DNA from: JBGTIS01 sp041745535
GTDB lineage: Bacteria; Bacteroidota; Bacteroidia; Cytophagales; Cyclobacteriaceae
Reading direction: 5' to 3'
Length of the DNA: 42,153 bases
NCBI GenBank assembly: GCA_041745535.1
Contig: JBGTIS010000057.1
Span: 1-42,153 of the forward strand
The translations under genes were made by a program, and so were the position numbers. A model generated the notes under the pieces. That model made no database searches. It was not told where the DNA came from and saw only the letters and a list, made by a program, of their open reading frames with translations. Within the stretch, counting starts at the first letter, position 1. Every line of letters begins with the position of its first letter. Positions 33,248-42,153 of the stretch are shown here, piece by piece.

Positions 33248-33944
33248 TAAAAGAAAGCTGGGCGGTAAGGTACTCTTCGATGGCATCAGCATGAACAGCA
33301 TTCAGGGTATACACGGTTACTTCAAACTGATAGGAGTTTTGGTTTTTTTGCAGTGTCTGGATTACTGGGTTTTTACTGGTAGACGACCAGGGGGCATTTA
33401 GCACATGGGCGCGAATAATCTGGCTGGTTTTGGATTCGGATAACGGGCTATTGTAATCAATGATAAAAGTAAATTTTTTAAGTGCCTCACTGGGGTTAGG
33501 CTTAACTATTTTTTGTCCGCTTAAGCTGCTGTACCGGACTTTTTCCAGTTCGCCGTTTTCGTTGATCAGGTCCAGCGACAAATAGCCCAACCTTTTAATG
33601 GTGCCTTCGGCATGGGCTATTTTAATCACATTATTTACCCTGAATGTGTTTTCAGCCTTAAAAATTAAGCCAGCTATAAAATCTTTAATTACAAACCACG
33701 AAATAAACGCTACCAATACCAGAATCAGGGACGTGATCAGTGCCGGGTAATAGAACTGCCCTTTGAACAGGTGGAAAAGTACCCAGAACAGAAACAGAGT
33801 CCATAATACAAATTCAAGCACCGGAAACAAATACAACAAGGTTTTGGCATATGGCTTATCGGAGGGCACAATTTTGATAAGCCTGACAGCCACACGCAGG
33901 CAAATAAACAACAAGAGTCCGATGATCAGGTCTGTAATCAGCAT
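33222..33944 (-). CDS. MscS-like mechanosensitive channel protein (small)
   Basis: A 240-residue inner-membrane protein with three or four N-terminal hydrophobic helices (LIIGLLLFICLRVAVRLI; TLLYLFPVLEFVLWTLFLFW; YYPALITSLILVLVAFISWF) and then the MscS pore/beta-domain boundary: FVIKDFIAGLIFKAENTFRV, VNNVIKIAHAEGTIKRLGYL, KVRYSSLSGQ. The C-terminal part (about 150-240) matches the vestibule domain in outline. MscS proteins open under membrane tension and release solutes; this small form may instead be tuned to ions. Its ATG is 2 bases after the stop of the SLC12-ATPase gene, so the two are almost certainly one transcript and possibly one functional unit for ion and volume control. Confidence 0.8.
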   Translation of the reverse strand: MLITDLIIGLLLFICLRVAVRLIKIVPSDKPYAKTLLYLFPVLEFVLWTLFLFWVLFHLFKGQFYYPALITSLILVLVAFISWFVIKDFIAGLIFKAENTFRVNNVIKIAHAEGTIKRLGYLSLDLINENGELEKVRYSSLSGQKIVKPNPSEALKKFTFIIDYNSPLSESKTSQIIRAHVLNAPWSSTSKNPVIQTLQKNQNSYQFEVTVYTLNAVHADAIEEYLTAQLSFINSRMDEP

Positions 33945-33946
33945 AG

Positions 33947-36900
33947 TTATAATATTTCCAGTTCTCTGAATTTAAGCGCCAGGTGCGGCTCTATATAAGG
34001 ATTTAACTGATACACATCTTTCAGATTTTCCTGTACAATACCGGCCCGCATCAGCGAATGTAAAAAACGGGTTACCTCAGCTTCCGGAATTCGCATAACC
34101 CGGACCAGCTTATCAAAGGTAAAGGCCCTGTGGAGCATAAATTGAACGATGTACACAATCCAGTCCTCATCCAGGCTATCCAGAATTTCGCGATCGGGCA
34201 TCGATGGTGATACGATGCTGATGGTATTGCTATCAGGCATGCCGCGGATGTGGTTGATCCAGGCTTCCATGGCAACCCCTACATTGCCCCTGGCATAATC
34301 GAAATACTTATTGAACAAACTGGCCAGTTTCCAGGTGGTTATCTCTTCCTCTGACGACTTGTTTACCAGCCTCAATCCACTGGACCGGTGCCTGAGCATA
34401 ATCACATCTTTTAAAGCTTCGGCATCAAAGGGTTCGCACTCGATAACAGCAATAAAGTGGTCTTCAATTTTCTGTAGGTTGTTGATAAAATGATAAGCAT
34501 AGGAATTACAATTTACAACAAACAGGCATTGATGGCTATGCTGGGAAATCAATTGCGTAATAGTATTAATAACGCGGTAACCTTCCTTGCTCCGCTCCCA
34601 CCAAAGTTCCAGGTCGTTGATCACAAATACACTGTCGGAGGGTAAAGTGTTGAAAATTCTGTCGAGGTTATCGGTACGCTGTCCGGTTATTTTTTTTACA
34701 GCTTCGGTAAACACAGCCAGGTCGGCCGAACCCGCTCGGGATGCGTTCAAGGTATAAATTCTTTCTTTTTTATAATGCTCATGCGCGATTTTATGCGTAA
34801 GCGCTGTTTTTCCGGCTTTTCTTTCTCCAATGACTAGTATACCACCCAGATATCCACTTTTATACCTTTTTATCGACTTGTCGGCTCTTGTAATTTCTTT
34901 TTCACGATTTACCCAGAAATCGTCGCCAATGCTGGATTTGCCAATAAATAAATTACTGTAATAAAAGGGTAGCCGTTCCAGTATTTCAGGTTTGGGCGAT
35001 ATACTTTCTACCAGATTAAGAATATGAAAAGCCTGTGCTGTTTGCAAGTTTTCCGCGGCCTGAATTTTATTGGCCAGCAACACGCCTTCGCTTTTGGTGT
35101 ACAACAGCCGGATAAACTGCGATTCTACATTTTTGTTAATTCTGTCTTTCAACATTTTGATTCGGGAAATGGCTTTTTTCCCTTCCCTATCCCGAAGGTT
35201 GGAACTTAGCTCACCCGACGAACGGATAATCGCATAGGAGTTTAAAGGCTCAAAGGCCCGGTTCAGACTTTTAAAAAGCTCTTCTTTCAATTGCTGCAAC
35301 TGATTTAAAGTCTTTTCCCGTTCCTGCCTGAGGCGTGTGAGTAAATTTTGTAACGTGTCGCGGGTATAGGTTTTTACATCATTCACGTTGTAGAGGCTAT
35401 CGGTATTATCCAGATTGAAGTTGGTAACACTTACCTGATCTCTGATGGTAATATTAGCGGTTTTCAGATGAGCGGTAAGCCTTTCCAGGTTGGCATGCAC
35501 AGGGGTAATAAAATCCACATCAATCTGGTATTCAGCAATTCGCTTTAAAGGAACCGTAAGGTATTCACCCTCATCAAATTTCCCTGCATCTACGGCATTA
35601 GAAAACGATTCGCCCACAATGTCGAGTGTTTCCGGAAACTCATCCAGAATTTCCCGCATATCGCCATAAGCACTTTCAAAAATGGGAGTGAGGGTAAGGT
35701 CTTCTTTTCCATCAAAATCCGGCCGAAACGTTCCCTCATGCTGCCCATTGGCCAGGTGATGCTCCACGTTGTTTACCAGTTCGTCAATGTCGTCTATCAG
35801 GAAGTAATCTATGGTTGATAATATTTCCGCATTGGCTTTCTGGGTATTTACTTTGATGCGGTTTTGTAACGAAAGCACAACCATATCCAGGTAAATGGTA
35901 TTGGCAAAATGTATCAGGTTATTATACCATATTTGTGGAAATTCAGCATTATAAGCCAGCACACGCTTATCCAGCTTTTGAATTTTGCGCTTTTTACGAA
36001 TTTGCCGGTTTACGGTAATCCGGTTAAGTTCGTCCGACATATTCTGGATATCACGCCTGAACCTTTCCTGGGTTCGCGTTTTATAATCGTTGAAAGATCT
36101 GGTTTCCAGGTTCTGTAATTCGGTTAGTTTATCCGTAATTTTTATTTTCTCTGCTTCTATGCTTTCTTCCGTAAAACCAGACTGTGTAGCCTCCTGCTTA
36201 ATTTTTTCATAACTTTCGTTAATAACCAGCAACAGTTCTTTCAGGCGGGTAAGGGTACGGGTACTGTTCAGGCCGAACCTTTCCAGCATTTGTTTTAAGG
36301 CCAGATACCGGCGCGATCCGATATGGTAACCGGCTAAAGCCCGGAACTCTACCTGCAAAGCCACGTCTTCCCGCTGCAAATAAGCTACAAATCTTTTTCT
36401 GAGTTTAAACCACTGTAAACCAAAAGCATCGCCTTTCTTTACTTTAAAATTTTCTTCCGGATAAAAAAGTGTAATGGTCTTGGGAATATTGTTCAGGTAG
36501 CCTTTCAACTTGGTTTCAAATTTTCTGATGCCCGCCGCAAGTATTTCTTTCTCGTTGGTCAATACCTGTTGGGTAAATTCTTTGAGCAAACGGCGCGACT
36601 GAAACAGCAGGTCGTTATGCGCCCTCAGAATAGAGCGGTTGCGCCGGTAAGCATCCATACCGGCGGTCTGCTTTTTCAAATTAGTGAGGTTATGCTTTAC
36701 CAGGTACGATAAATTTTCGAAAAATGCCTGATTGTGTGCCAGTACAGCCCCTAAAGTGTAGCCGTACGATTCGTTGATCAGGTTCAACAGGTCAGCATCT
36801 ATTTTTTCAACCTGCCGGGCCGCTACCCCATTTTTTGGCAAAACAAGCTGAGGCAAATCGGAAACTACCTGCTCTGTTTCTTCTTGCTTGGTTATTTTTC

Positions 36901-39073
36901 GATCAATACCTACAAAAGGCGTTTCAAAAAATGAAGAGGCATCGATGAGTAAAATACTGCCCCGCAAACTGTCGGTCAGTTCATTTATCCTTTGGGTATA
37001 AGTTTCTGGTTGCCGGTAAATATTTTCCGATATTCCCAGAAAAATAAGGTCAGCCTCCTGCGATTCGGCTTTGATGATGTCTTTTACCGGTCGTTTATCA
37101 ATGGCATTATTAATTACTTTTACCGCAGCGCTAATCCGGTAGTTATCGAGTACCTGGTTCAAGCTATTATGAATTTTGCCCGAAAGCGTACTAAATTCAG
37201 TAATCACCAGTATGCGGATGGTAGCCGTGCGCCACTCATTGCTGGAACTAATAAAACGGGAAAGCGCCAAAGCAAAAGGCAGGTTATTGTCTTCGGCATT
37301 CCACCAGATGTCTATTTTTTTTCTGCTACCAAAACCCTGTTCTTTATCGAAACTCAGAAATACGGAATTGTAGTTCAGTTCATAAAATTTCTTCAGAAGC
37401 TGGGCATAGCGTTCCGTATCTTTGGTATTACGCCCCCAGCCCATCAGGATGGTATTCGGTTCTATGCCAGAAAAGCCATAAGTAGTAGCGATAATATCTA
37501 TACCATCATACAGGTTTTTGCAGGTGTGTTTTCTGGTGAATATGCCTTCTTCCTGTAACTCTTTCAAAGGGGCTTCCGGTGCTTCTCCTTTCCTAATCAC
37601 CGATTTGGACGACGGGTCTTCTATCAATTCAAAATTGGATAAAATACCCAGTTTTCCTACCAAAGCTTTTCCCAGATCCAGCAGATAGGGCCGGGAACTT
37701 CCGCCGCTGAATAAAATGATGTTGGGTCTCCAGTTTCGGGTACTTTGCTGGCTGTTGCCCAGTTTTCCCAGGCCGGTACGCACCAGCGAACTCCACACGC
37801 TACCCCAGGTATCGCCCGTGTCCAGGGTAAGTTCTTTGCGTTTCAGGTACAAAAACACCAGTCCGAGGATTACCGTAGCGCCAATCAGCGCTACAAAGTC
37901 GAGCTGAATCATCACAATAAAGCAGGCCAGGAAACCGATAATGCTAACCAGCCGTGGAATTTTAAATTCGGGCCGGAAGTCGGAACTGGCCCAGCTTTCA
38001 ATGGTGCAACTTAAGTTCAGAAAACCATAGGTAGTGATAAAGAACATAGAAACAATACGGGCAATTACGTCCAGTTCGCCAATCAGGATGCCAGTTTCCG
38101 CAATCACGAAAGTTAATAATAAGGCATTGCGCGGTTCATTGGAAGCGCCCACGCCTTTGGCAAAAATCCGGGGTGTAATTTTATCGATGGCAGTGGCCTG
38201 TAAAATGCGGGGAGCACCTAAAATGCTGCCCAAAGCCGATGATAAGGTGGCTCCCCAAATGCCGGCAATCACCAACTGGGGAACCCACGATATTTTAAAA
38301 AGTACTTTCGGATCGTTTACCAGTACATCGGAACTTACGGTATACGAAAAGAAAAAGGCCAGACCAATGTAAGCCACAAACCCGATCACAATACCCATAA
38401 TGGTACCTATCGGCAGCGATTTCTTCGGATCTGCCAGGTCGCCCGACATGGAAACGCCTGCCTCAAAACCCGTTACCGCCGGAAAGAAAATGCCAAACAA
38501 CACCATAAAAGGGGCCGCATTGGAAATAGAATCCAGCATGGGCGCGGCAGGCGCGAATTCATGTTTTCCAAAAAAAATAGAGACCAGCGACAACACAATG
38601 GCCAGCATAATAAAATACTGCGACTTAATGGCCAGCGAAGTGCTGATAAATGTGATGGTGGTAACCAGAATAAGGGCAATGCTACCCGTAATCCGGATAG
38701 TATTGATGTTATTTTCAAGTTCCAGATAACTGAGAAAGCTTTCCGCGAAACCAATTAGGTACAGGCTTACACTCAGCGATAGCCCCACAAACAAAGCCAG
38801 CCCCAGGGTACCGCCAATGGGCAAACCCAGGCTGCGCGAAATCATATAATAAGTGCCACCGGTTTTAACTTTTTTATCAGTAGCGATAGAAGCCACGCTG
38901 AGGCCGGTGGTAGAAGAAATAATGTGCGCGATTATGATAATAATCAGGGTAGAATACAAACCTGCCTGCCCTACAATCCAGGGCAAACGCAAATACATAA
39001 TTACACCCAGAATGGTAAGAATAGAAGGAGTGAAAACTCCGCTAAAGGTTCCGAACTTTCGCGTTTTTGCCAT
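33947..39073 (-). CDS. SLC12-type cation-chloride cotransporter fused to a long helical region and a P-loop ATPase
   Basis: A 1708-residue protein. Residues 1-430 are an APC-fold transporter with about 12 helices and the SLC12 opening (GTFSGVFTPSILTILGVIMY, LRLPWIVGQAG). Residues about 445-720 match the cytosolic domain of SLC12 proteins (RPNIILFSGGSSRPYLLDLG; GIEPNTILMGWGRN; ADLIFLGISEN). About 720-1400 is charged and largely helical with coiled-coil-like stretches. About 1405-1708 is a P-loop ATPase: Walker A G-E-R-K-A-G-K-T at 1416-1423, Walker B SVFVINDLELWW with Asp1487, then a winged-helix-like end (FDKLVRVMRIPEAEVTRFLH) as in ORC/Cdc6- or STAND-like proteins. SLC12 proteins move Na+/K+ with Cl-; the ATPase could gate or sense. 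The whole is one uninterrupted frame. Co-transcribed with the MscS-like gene. The domain calls are firm; the joint function is inference. Confidence 0.85.
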   Translation of the reverse strand: MAKTRKFGTFSGVFTPSILTILGVIMYLRLPWIVGQAGLYSTLIIIIIAHIISSTTGLSVASIATDKKVKTGGTYYMISRSLGLPIGGTLGLALFVGLSLSVSLYLIGFAESFLSYLELENNINTIRITGSIALILVTTITFISTSLAIKSQYFIMLAIVLSLVSIFFGKHEFAPAAPMLDSISNAAPFMVLFGIFFPAVTGFEAGVSMSGDLADPKKSLPIGTIMGIVIGFVAYIGLAFFFSYTVSSDVLVNDPKVLFKISWVPQLVIAGIWGATLSSALGSILGAPRILQATAIDKITPRIFAKGVGASNEPRNALLLTFVIAETGILIGELDVIARIVSMFFITTYGFLNLSCTIESWASSDFRPEFKIPRLVSIIGFLACFIVMIQLDFVALIGATVILGLVFLYLKRKELTLDTGDTWGSVWSSLVRTGLGKLGNSQQSTRNWRPNIILFSGGSSRPYLLDLGKALVGKLGILSNFELIEDPSSKSVIRKGEAPEAPLKELQEEGIFTRKHTCKNLYDGIDIIATTYGFSGIEPNTILMGWGRNTKDTERYAQLLKKFYELNYNSVFLSFDKEQGFGSRKKIDIWWNAEDNNLPFALALSRFISSSNEWRTATIRILVITEFSTLSGKIHNSLNQVLDNYRISAAVKVINNAIDKRPVKDIIKAESQEADLIFLGISENIYRQPETYTQRINELTDSLRGSILLIDASSFFETPFVGIDRKITKQEETEQVVSDLPQLVLPKNGVAARQVEKIDADLLNLINESYGYTLGAVLAHNQAFFENLSYLVKHNLTNLKKQTAGMDAYRRNRSILRAHNDLLFQSRRLLKEFTQQVLTNEKEILAAGIRKFETKLKGYLNNIPKTITLFYPEENFKVKKGDAFGLQWFKLRKRFVAYLQREDVALQVEFRALAGYHIGSRRYLALKQMLERFGLNSTRTLTRLKELLLVINESYEKIKQEATQSGFTEESIEAEKIKITDKLTELQNLETRSFNDYKTRTQERFRRDIQNMSDELNRITVNRQIRKKRKIQKLDKRVLAYNAEFPQIWYNNLIHFANTIYLDMVVLSLQNRIKVNTQKANAEILSTIDYFLIDDIDELVNNVEHHLANGQHEGTFRPDFDGKEDLTLTPIFESAYGDMREILDEFPETLDIVGESFSNAVDAGKFDEGEYLTVPLKRIAEYQIDVDFITPVHANLERLTAHLKTANITIRDQVSVTNFNLDNTDSLYNVNDVKTYTRDTLQNLLTRLRQEREKTLNQLQQLKEELFKSLNRAFEPLNSYAIIRSSGELSSNLRDREGKKAISRIKMLKDRINKNVESQFIRLLYTKSEGVLLANKIQAAENLQTAQAFHILNLVESISPKPEILERLPFYYSNLFIGKSSIGDDFWVNREKEITRADKSIKRYKSGYLGGILVIGERKAGKTALTHKIAHEHYKKERIYTLNASRAGSADLAVFTEAVKKITGQRTDNLDRIFNTLPSDSVFVINDLELWWERSKEGYRVINTITQLISQHSHQCLFVVNCNSYAYHFINNLQKIEDHFIAVIECEPFDAEALKDVIMLRHRSSGLRLVNKSSEEEITTWKLASLFNKYFDYARGNVGVAMEAWINHIRGMPDSNTISIVSPSMPDREILDSLDEDWIVYIVQFMLHRAFTFDKLVRVMRIPEAEVTRFLHSLMRAGIVQENLKDVYQLNPYIEPHLALKFRELEIL

Positions 39074-39331
39074 ACGGCTACTTACATTTTATCTAAAAAA
39101 AATTAATATTAAAAATATTCAAAAAACTAAACGAAAAGGTAAAGAATTGATAACTAACTAATTAAATTATTAGAAAAGTATTCACTTTATGCTTCAGTGC
39201 GTTTAATTTTAAACAAAATTTTTTTGAGGTAATTTATCTATAGAAAACCAAACATTAAATGATTTTCAGAAAAAGGTTGCATAGAAAATGCTAATAGAAT
39301 AGTAGATGATACCGCTAAGGTATACATAACC

Positions 39332-40870
39332 ATGAATAAAACACACCTGTATATATTAATTGTAGCTCTATTTTTAGTTAGCGCGACAGCCTGTTTCAGA
39401 GACGATCTGAAAGATTTAACCATGCCCAACTGGAATCCGGACATCGCTATTCCTTTGGTGCAAACCCGTTTTTTGGCTACTGATATTATCGATAACCTGC
39501 CCGACCGGAACAATGTGGATGTAGATAGTACGGGCCTGGTTTCCTTCGTGTATGCCAAGAAAAATGTGGTTTCTATTCCAGCCGAGGACTTTCTGAAGAT
39601 TCCCGACCTCAGTTTTCTGGCTACCGACAACAGTACCCTGCTCAATTTTACTTTGTCGTCCGGAGATATTCTTGATAAGCTTGAACTTTCCGAAGGACAG
39701 TTTGTATACGACCTGGAAGTAGATCAGCTGGAAGATGTGCAGGTTACCATTACCATTCCGGACGCTACCAAAGCCGGTAAACCTTTTGAGAAAATTATCA
39801 ATTTGATATATGCTGGTATCAATCCGATACAAACTACCGACACCATTGACCTGGCCGGATATATTTTAGATTTGACCCAGATAGGCGATACCATCGTATC
39901 GCTGGCTATCGAATACGAAGCGGTACTTAATTCGACAGGCGAAAAAGTGCCGGTAAAGAAATTTGTCGGTATCTGGGAGCATCTGAAGTTTTCTTATGCG
40001 GAAGGGCTGTTTGCGTTAAAAGATTTCAAGTTCAAAATAGATACCCTCAAACTGGGGTTTCTGAAAAACTGGCTGGATGGGTCCGTTTCGATGGAAGATC
40101 CGAATATTGAGATCACAGTAAAAAATAATTATGGACTTCCTTTTTCACTTTTTTTAACTAATTTCAACGCGGCCAACGAACTGATTACCGTGCCTGTAAC
40201 CGGTGAGATTTTTGCCGACAGCGTATACGTTAATTTCCCTGACGACAGCCTGCGCCTTAATGCTGATACTACCCACATAATTGTAGATGGTGAGAACTCC
40301 AACCTGGAAAATGTGCTGACCATCGCACCTGATAAACTCACTTACGGATTATCGTTTGGTACTACCCCTGTTCTGGATAGCCTGGTACTGATTAACCGGA
40401 TTTCCGACGAAAGTAGGTTGTCGGTGGATATAAAATTGGAACTTCCATTTCAACTCCGGATTGATAATTTGAGTTTGCGGGATACTTTCGACCTGAAAAT
40501 TGATAACATAGAGGAAGTAGATTACGCGAAATTTAAGCTGGTTACCGAAAATAGCTTTCCTTTAAATGCCCGGATTCAGGTGTATTTTGCTACTGAAAGT
40601 TATTATGTGCTGGATTCGCTGTTCACCACTTCTGAAAATTTGCTGGTTTCCGGAGAAGTGAACGAAGATGGGGTAGTTATCAATCCTTCCCGGAACGAAA
40701 CCTTGATTACAGTTAACCACGAAAACCTGAGAAATATTTATGATGCCCGAAAAATTATTGTAAAAGCACATTTGCTGTCAACCAACAATGGCGAATCCAC
40801 AGTTCAATTCCTGACTACCTATGGCATAGACATGCAACTGGGGGTAGTTACCAATCTCTCTTATCAATGA
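39332..40870 (+). CDS. Large lipoprotein of unknown function
   Basis: A 512-residue lipoprotein (lipobox VSATAC, Cys21) made almost entirely of beta strands, with Asp-rich turns; MPNWNPDIAIPLVQT near the N-terminus is a pattern seen in uncharacterised Bacteroidota lipoproteins. No catalytic motif is visible. Its TGA overlaps the ATG of the next gene by 4 bases (ATGA at 40867-40870), so it works with the DUF5723-like barrel protein, perhaps as its surface partner. Divergent from the SLC12-ATPase gene over a 258-base A/T-rich gap. Confidence 0.75.
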   Translation: MNKTHLYILIVALFLVSATACFRDDLKDLTMPNWNPDIAIPLVQTRFLATDIIDNLPDRNNVDVDSTGLVSFVYAKKNVVSIPAEDFLKIPDLSFLATDNSTLLNFTLSSGDILDKLELSEGQFVYDLEVDQLEDVQVTITIPDATKAGKPFEKIINLIYAGINPIQTTDTIDLAGYILDLTQIGDTIVSLAIEYEAVLNSTGEKVPVKKFVGIWEHLKFSYAEGLFALKDFKFKIDTLKLGFLKNWLDGSVSMEDPNIEITVKNNYGLPFSLFLTNFNAANELITVPVTGEIFADSVYVNFPDDSLRLNADTTHIIVDGENSNLENVLTIAPDKLTYGLSFGTTPVLDSLVLINRISDESRLSVDIKLELPFQLRIDNLSLRDTFDLKIDNIEEVDYAKFKLVTENSFPLNARIQVYFATESYYVLDSLFTTSENLLVSGEVNEDGVVINPSRNETLITVNHENLRNIYDARKIIVKAHLLSTNNGESTVQFLTTYGIDMQLGVVTNLSYQ

Positions 40871-42153
40871 AGCAGCTAATAACCGCTTCAATACTAACTT
40901 TTATGCTTTTGTGCCGCACTGCCTGGGCACAGCAGGAGCTTATGCTTCATTTTCTGGAAAATATTCCACAAACCAATGTAACCAATCCGGCTTTTTTAAC
41001 AGATAAAAAATGGATGTTAAGCCTGCCTTCCTTTGCTTTTAATTATGGTAACAATGCCTTTGCTTATAACGATTTGATTGGGAAAAATATCCGGGGAGCT
41101 AACTTCGCGGACATCGATTATGTGCTGAATAAACTCGGCAACAAAGATAATATATTACAAAACCAGCTGAATGTAGATTTACTGCGGTATCAGATCAAAA
41201 TAGGAAATGTCTTTCTTACCGCTTCGCTAAGCGAAAACCTGAGCGTAAAATTTAATTATGACAAAGAGCTTATCGATTTTTTCTGGAATGGTAATGCAGG
41301 GTATATTGGAAAAACCGTGAAACTGGCGCCTGACCTGCGGGCGGTATATTTCAGAGAAATTGGAGTAGGGGTGGGTTATGATTTTGGCAGATTAAAATTA
41401 GGGCTTAGAGGAAACGTGCTGGAAGGCCTGGCGGATTTAACCACCACCAAAGGAAATGCGCTGGTGTATACCAATGAAGATGATTATGCCATTACCCTAT
41501 ATACCGACTACCTGATTAACACTTCAGAAATACCTAATTTCTTAGATGATCCGCTGGTAAACGCGCTGAGTTTTAAAAATCTGGGGTTTGCGGTAGACGC
41601 GGGGGCTTCTTTTGAGTTAGAGAAATGGAAGGTTAATGCCAGCTTTAATAATCTGGGATTTATTAACTGGAAAAATAATGTGATTAATTACGCCAATACC
41701 AAGGTATACACCTACGACGGACTGGAATTAGATAACTATTTGCAATCGGGTAATGTATCCTTTAAAGGGTTGCTGGACACCCTGGAGGCAACTTTTTCTC
41801 CTACCAAAACCGAAACTGCTTATCGCAGCCGGCTGGTTCCCCAATCTTATTTTTCCATTTTTTATTATCCGAATGCAAATATGAAGGCGGGGGCACTGGT
41901 TTTTGGTGAATGGACCAATACCTTTCTGCCTGCTTATTCATTTTTTGTGTCAAACCAGTTTGCCGACTTTTTTTCGCTGGGAGTTTCTTATTCCGTTAAA
42001 AATAAAACTTACAATAATGTGGGATTATCGACGGTTTTTAATTTTAAGAAGTTTCAGATTTTTGCCGTTTCCGATAATTTTGTAAATACTATTAATCCCA
42101 AGTCGGCCCGGAATATTAATTTTCGCTGGGGAATTAACCTTCAGTTTTATGAT
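40867..42153 (+). CDS. DUF5723-like outer-membrane beta-barrel protein (partial, runs off the window)
   Basis: The frame is open from ATG 40867 to the last base (429 codons, no stop). There is a signal peptide (ASILTFMLLCRTAWAQ, about residue 22), then a pattern typical of DUF5723 and porin-like barrels: LHFLENIPQTNVTNPAFLTD near the start, repeated amphipathic strands such as VGVGYDFGRLKLGLRGNVLE, and SFFVSNQFADFFSLGVSYSV. It is translationally coupled to the preceding lipoprotein gene. The C-terminus is outside the window, so the full length is unknown. DUF5723 proteins have no assigned function. Confidence 0.75.
   Translation, partial: MKQLITASILTFMLLCRTAWAQQELMLHFLENIPQTNVTNPAFLTDKKWMLSLPSFAFNYGNNAFAYNDLIGKNIRGANFADIDYVLNKLGNKDNILQNQLNVDLLRYQIKIGNVFLTASLSENLSVKFNYDKELIDFFWNGNAGYIGKTVKLAPDLRAVYFREIGVGVGYDFGRLKLGLRGNVLEGLADLTTTKGNALVYTNEDDYAITLYTDYLINTSEIPNFLDDPLVNALSFKNLGFAVDAGASFELEKWKVNASFNNLGFINWKNNVINYANTKVYTYDGLELDNYLQSGNVSFKGLLDTLEATFSPTKTETAYRSRLVPQSYFSIFYYPNANMKAGALVFGEWTNTFLPAYSFFVSNQFADFFSLGVSYSVKNKTYNNVGLSTVFNFKKFQIFAVSDNFVNTINPKSARNINFRWGINLQFYD

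Overview
The window comes from a Bacteroidota chromosome, most likely a Cytophagales-type polysaccharide degrader (inferred from gene content, not from a marker gene). Supporting signs are a SusC/SusD pair with a DUF3823 lipoprotein, a FecR anti-sigma factor with a C-terminal DUF4974-type domain, many lipobox signal peptides, several TTG starts, a TAnnTTTG-type promoter box, and families typical of the phylum (DUF4251, DUF5723-like). No rRNA, tRNA or CRISPR array was seen.

Positions 1-25,000 form one large carbohydrate-use region. On the left: the tail of an unknown gene, a truncated sialidase-like remnant, a minus-strand outer-membrane barrel protein, then a minus-strand block of GH43, a broken GH43-like gene, a PhyH dioxygenase and an AraC regulator. 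A short divergent promoter region separates the regulator from a GH5-like enzyme on the plus strand. Next come an orphan FecR anti-sigma factor, a SusC transducer with an STN domain, SusD and a DUF3823 protein, closed by a strong terminator. A second plus-strand set follows: a ThuA/propeller dehydrogenase/cupredoxin fusion, a free ThuA protein, a Gfo/Idh/MocA-type protein and a tagatose/allulose-3-epimerase-like enzyme, then a gutted GH127 gene, a GH51 arabinofuranosidase and a GH2 enzyme. The enzyme set points to arabinose-containing plant polysaccharide (GH43, GH51, GH127-like), with the ThuA/oxidoreductase/epimerase set probably handling oxidised sugars.

Positions 25,000-29,400 are a patchwork: two MFS transporters on the minus strand, with REP-like hairpin repeats, a relic of a REP-associated tyrosine transposase (RAYT) and a toxin-antitoxin pair with a frameshifted RelE/ParE-like toxin between them. 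Positions 29,600-33,250 carry ordinary single genes (DsbA/FrnE-like, YceI, DUF4251, ApbE).

Positions 33,200-39,100 hold the most unusual item: a two-gene minus-strand operon in which a 1708-residue protein fuses an SLC12-type cation-chloride cotransporter to a long helical region and a C-terminal P-loop ATPase with a winged-helix-like tail, followed after 2 bases by an MscS-like channel. The right end has a lipoprotein gene overlapping a DUF5723-like gene that runs off the window.

A second theme is decay. At least five genes are broken: a sialidase-like gene, a GH43-like gene, a GH127 gene, a RelE/ParE toxin and a RAYT. Two of the glycosidase genes kept both ends but lost the middle, out of frame.
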